From Ampullaceana balthica (lineage: Eukaryota; Mollusca; Gastropoda; Lymnaeidae), in NCBI GenBank assembly GCA_944989445.1, contig CALYLW010000315.1, positions 549,497-613,496 of the forward strand: a stretch of DNA of 64,000 bases, in the 5' to 3' direction. How positions within the stretch are numbered: position 1 is the stretch's first letter; each line of letters begins with the position of its first letter. Under the pieces are notes generated by a model. That model was not told the origin of the DNA and ran no database searches. It saw nothing but the letters and a program-made list of their open reading frames with translations. The position numbers and the translations under genes were made by a program. Below are positions 60,001-64,000 of this stretch, piece by piece.

Positions 60001-62600
60001 CATGATTGATAGATGTGTCTTGATGGGTGGCCAATATACATACATGATTGATAGATGTGTCTTGATGGGTGGCCAATATACATACATGATTGATAGATGT
60101 GTCTTGATGGGTGGCCAATATACATACATGATTGATAGATGTGTCTTGATGGGTGGCCAATATACATACATGATTGATAGATGTGTCTTGATGGGTGGCC
60201 AATATACATACATGATTGATAGATGTGTCTTGATGGGTGGCCAATATACATACATGATTGATAGATGTGTCTTGATGGGTGGCCAATATACATACATGAT
60301 TGATAGATGTGTCTTGATGGGTGGCCAATATACATACATGATTGATAGATGTGTCTTGATGGGTGGCCAATATACATACATGATTGATAGATGTGTCTTG
60401 ATGGGTGGCCAATACACATACATGATTGATAGATGTGTCTTGATGGGTGGCCAATATACATACATGATTGATAGATGTGTCTTGATGGGTGGCCAATATA
60501 CATACATGATTGATAGATGTGTCTTGATGGGTGGCCAATACACATACATGATTGATAGATGTGTCTTGATGGGTGGCCAATATACATACATGATTGATAG
60601 ATGTGTCTTGATGGGTGGCCAATACACATACATGATTGATAGATGTGTCTTGATGGGTGGCCAATATACATACATGATTGATAGATGTGTCTTGATGGGT
60701 GGCCAATATACATACATGATTGATAGATGTGTCTTGATGGGTGGCCAATATACATACATGATTGATAGATGTGTCTTGATGGGTGGCCAATATACATACA
60801 TGATTGATAGATGTGTCTTGATGGGTGGCCAATACACATACATGATTGATAGATGTGTCTTGATGGGTGGCCAATATACATACATGATTGATAGATGTGT
60901 CTTGATGGGTGGCCAATATACATACATGATTGATAGATGTGTCTTGATGGGTGGCCAATATACATACATGATTGATAGATGTGTCTTGATGGGTGGCCAA
61001 TATACATACATGATTGATAGATGTGTCTTGATGGGTGGCCAATATACATACATGATTGATAGATGTGTCTTGATGGGTGGCCAATATACATACATGATTG
61101 ATAGATGTGTCTTGATGGGTGGCCAATATACATACATGATTGATAGATGTGTCTTGATGGGTGGCCAATATACATACATGATTGATAGATGTGTCTTGAT
61201 GGGTGGCCAATATACATACATGATTGATAGATGTGTCTTGATGGGTGGCCAATATACATACATGATTGATAGATGTGTCTTGATGGGTGGCCAATACACA
61301 TACATGATTGATAGATGTGTCTTGATGGGTGGCCAATATACATACATGATTGATAGATGTGTCTTGATGGGTGGCCAATATACATACATGATTGATAGAT
61401 GTGTCTTGATGGGTGGCCAATATACATACATGATTGATAGATGTGTCTTGATGGGTGGCCAATATACATACATGATTGATAGATGTGTCTTGATGGGTGG
61501 CCAATATACATACATGATTGATAGATGTGTCTTGATGGGTGGCCAATATACATACATGATTGATAGATGTGTCTTGATGGGTGGCCAATATACATACATG
61601 ATTGATAGATGTGTCTTGATGGGTGGCCAATATACATACATGATTGATAGATGTGTCTTGATGGGTGGCCAATATACATACATGATTGATAGATGTGTCT
61701 TGATGGGTGGCCAATATACATACATGATTGATAGATGTGTCTTGATGGGTGGCCAATATACATACATGATTGATAGATGTGTCTTGATGGGTGGCCAATA
61801 TACATACATGATTGATAGATGTGTCTTGATGGGTGGCCAATATACATACATGATTGATAGATGTGTCTTGATGGGTGGCCAATATACATACATGATTGAT
61901 AGATGTGTCTTGATGGGTGGCCAATATACATACATGATTGATAGATGTGTCTTGATGGGTGGCCAATACACATATATGATTGATAGATGTGTCTTGATGG
62001 GTGGCCAATATACATACATGATTGATAGATGTGTCTTGATGGGTGGCCAATATACATACATGATTGATAGATGTGTCTTGATGGGTGGCCAATATACATA
62101 CATGATTGATAGATGTGTCTTGATGGGTGGCCAATATACATATATGATTGATAGATGTGTCTTGATGGGTGGCCAATATACATACATGATTGATAGATGT
62201 GTCTTGATGGGTGGCCAATATACATACATGATTGATAGATGTGTCTTGATGGGTGGCCAATATACATACATGATTGATAGATGTGTCTTGATGGGTGGCC
62301 AATATACATACATGATTGATAGATGTGTCTTGATGGGTGGCCAATATACATACATGATTGATAGATGTGTCTTGATGGGTGGCCAATATACATACATGAT
62401 TGATAGATGTGTCTTGATGGGTGGCCAATATACATACATGATTGATAGATGTGTCTTGATGGGTGGCCAATATACATACATGATTGATAGATGTGTCTTG
62501 ATGGGTGGCCAATATACATATATGATTGATAGATGTGTCTTGATGGGTGGCCAATACACATACATGATTGATAGATGTGTCTTGATGGGTGGCCAATATA
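57060..62600. repeat. Homogeneous core of the 42-bp satellite
   Basis: About 130 units, nearly all of the consensus type. The main change is sporadic ACACATAC units, at about 57849, 57891, 58101, 58227, 58311 and so on, with very few ATATATG or GGTTG variants until 61970. There is no frame-shifting indel between 57003 and the window end. Confidence 0.9.
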
Positions 62601-62780
62601 CATACATGATTGATAGATGTGTCTTGATGGGTGGCCAATACACATACATGATTGTTAGATGTGTCTTGATGGGTGGCCAATATACATACATGATTGATAG
62701 ATGTGTCTTGATGGGTGGCCAATATACATACATGATTGATAGATGTGTCTTGATGGGTGGCCAATACACATACATGATTG

Positions 62781-64000
62781 ATAGATGTGTCTTGATGGGT
62801 GGCCAATACACATACATGATTGATAGATGTGTCTTGATGGGTGGCCAATATACATACATGGTTGATAGATGTGTCTTGATGGGTGGCCAATATACATACA
62901 TGATTGATAGATGTGTCTTGATGGGTGTTTAATATACATACATGATTGATAGATGTGTCTTGATGGTTGGCCAATATACATACATGGTTGATAGATGTGT
63001 CTTGATGGGTGGCCAATACACATACATGATTGATAGATGTGTCTTGATGGGTGGCTAATATACATACATGATAGATAGATGTGTCTTGATGAGTGGCCAA
63101 TAAACATACATGATTGATAGATGTGTCTTGATGGGTGGCCAATATACATATATGATTGATAGATGTGTCTTGATTGATGGCCAATATACATACATGATTG
63201 ATAAATGTGTCTTCATGGGTGGCCAATACACATACATGATTGATAGATGTGTCTTCATGGGTGGCCAATATACATACATGATTGATAAATGTGTGTTGAT
63301 TGGTGGCCAATACACATACATGATTGATAGATGTGTCTTCATGGGTAGCCTATATACATACATGATTGATAGATGTGTGTTGATGGGTGGCCAATATACA
63401 TACATGATTGATAGATGTGTCTTGATGTGTGGTCAATATACATATATGATTGATAGATGTGTCTTAATTGATGGCCAATATACATATATGATTGATAGAT
63501 GTGTCTTGATCGATGGCCAATATACATATATGATTGATAGATGTGTCTTGATTGATGACCAATATACATATATGATTGATAGATGTGTCTTGATTGATGG
63601 CCAATATACATATATGATTGATAGATGTGTCTTAATTGATGGCTAATATACATATATGATTGATAGATGTGTCTTGATTGATGGCCAATATACATATATG
63701 ATTGATAGATGTGTCTTAATTGATGGCCAATATACATATATGATTGATAGATGTGTCTTAATTGATGGCCAATATACATATATGATTGATAGATGTGTCT
63801 TGATTGATGGCCAATATACATATATGATTGATAGATGTGTCTTGATTGATGGCCAATATACATACATGATTGATAGATGTGTCTTGATGGGTGGCGAATA
63901 TACATACATGATTGATAGATGTGTCTTGATGGGTGGCCAATATACATACATGATTGATAGATGTGTCTTGATGGGTGGCCAATATACATACATGATTGAT
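62781..64000. repeat. Variant-rich block, right copy (truncated by window end)
   Basis: Repeats the variant order of 55640-56859 at an offset of 7141 bases (170 units plus one base, the extra base being the C inserted at about 57002). I see one substitution between copies in the block: GATGACC near 63557, against GATGGCC in the left copy. Confidence 0.92.

Larger units (their letters stand above)
41737..64000. repeat. 42-bp satellite, about 530 units, open at window end
   Basis: Unit ATGATTGATAGATGTGTCTT plus GATGGGTGGCCAATATACATAC (42 bp), first copy at 41737, continuing past the window end. Main variants: ACACATAC for ATACATAC, ACATATATG for ACATACATG, ATGGTTG for ATGATTG, TTGTTAG for TTGATAG, CTTCATGGG for CTTGATGGG. 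The unit has 14 codons and no stop in one plus and three minus frames, which yields open frames of up to 2838 codons. These are artefacts: one consensus read in several frames, no non-repeat ends and frame breaks at every single-base indel. Sub-structure is listed separately. Confidence 0.98.

Noticed and set aside
41590..63993. Very long open frames (up to 2838 codons) on both strands of the 42-bp satellite
   Set aside because: The unit is 14 codons with no stop in four frames, so any array gives such frames. They overlap each other on both strands, end at every single-base indel and have no non-repeat domain, start context or splice structure.
41737..64000. CRISPR-like array
   Set aside because: There are no spacers; units are contiguous and all similar, and the sequence is eukaryotic.

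Overview
The window is animal nuclear DNA. It has spliced genes with GT-AG introns and minute exons in kilobase introns, a tRNA-derived SINE, many short inverted-repeat transposon remnants and very abundant minisatellites. A mollusc, perhaps a gastropod, is my best guess from the look of the repeats; nothing in the window proves it. No bacterial or organellar features were seen.

Layout. 1-2.8 kb: a 19-bp tandem array interrupted by a probable solo LTR. 2.83-4.25 kb: two internal exons of a GOLD-domain protein whose 5' part lies upstream of the window. 4.25-22.9 kb: no exon I can prove. This stretch holds a 1.7-kb hexamer array, a CA/TG repeat, a 21-bp array, several MITE/hAT-like elements and a possible non-coding first exon ending at 16774. 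22.99-36.66 kb: a gene of at least eight coding exons for a protein of about 1113 residues. It has an N-terminal Ras-association/ubiquitin-like fold, a long polar disordered middle in one 2.6-kb exon, a PDZ domain and a short C-terminal coiled coil. Its introns are full of tandem arrays with 30, 35, about 38/231, 44 and 34-bp units, and carry a tRNA-SINE. 36.66-41.6 kb: downstream sequence with a reverse-strand SINE, a hAT-type MITE with a perfect 8-bp target duplication and two strong hairpins. 41.74-64.0 kb (window end): an uninterrupted 42-bp satellite of about 530 units that runs out of the window.

The most notable content is the repeat landscape. The satellite has internal higher-order structure: a block re-used at a 7141-bp offset, a 5-unit (210 bp) period and a 55-unit offset. 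One intronic array carries 27 exact copies of a consensus 5' splice-site sequence. Several arrays stop within tens of bases of splice sites. The very long open frames in the 42-bp, 21-bp and hexamer arrays are by-products of repeat units whose lengths are multiples of three; I do not call them genes.
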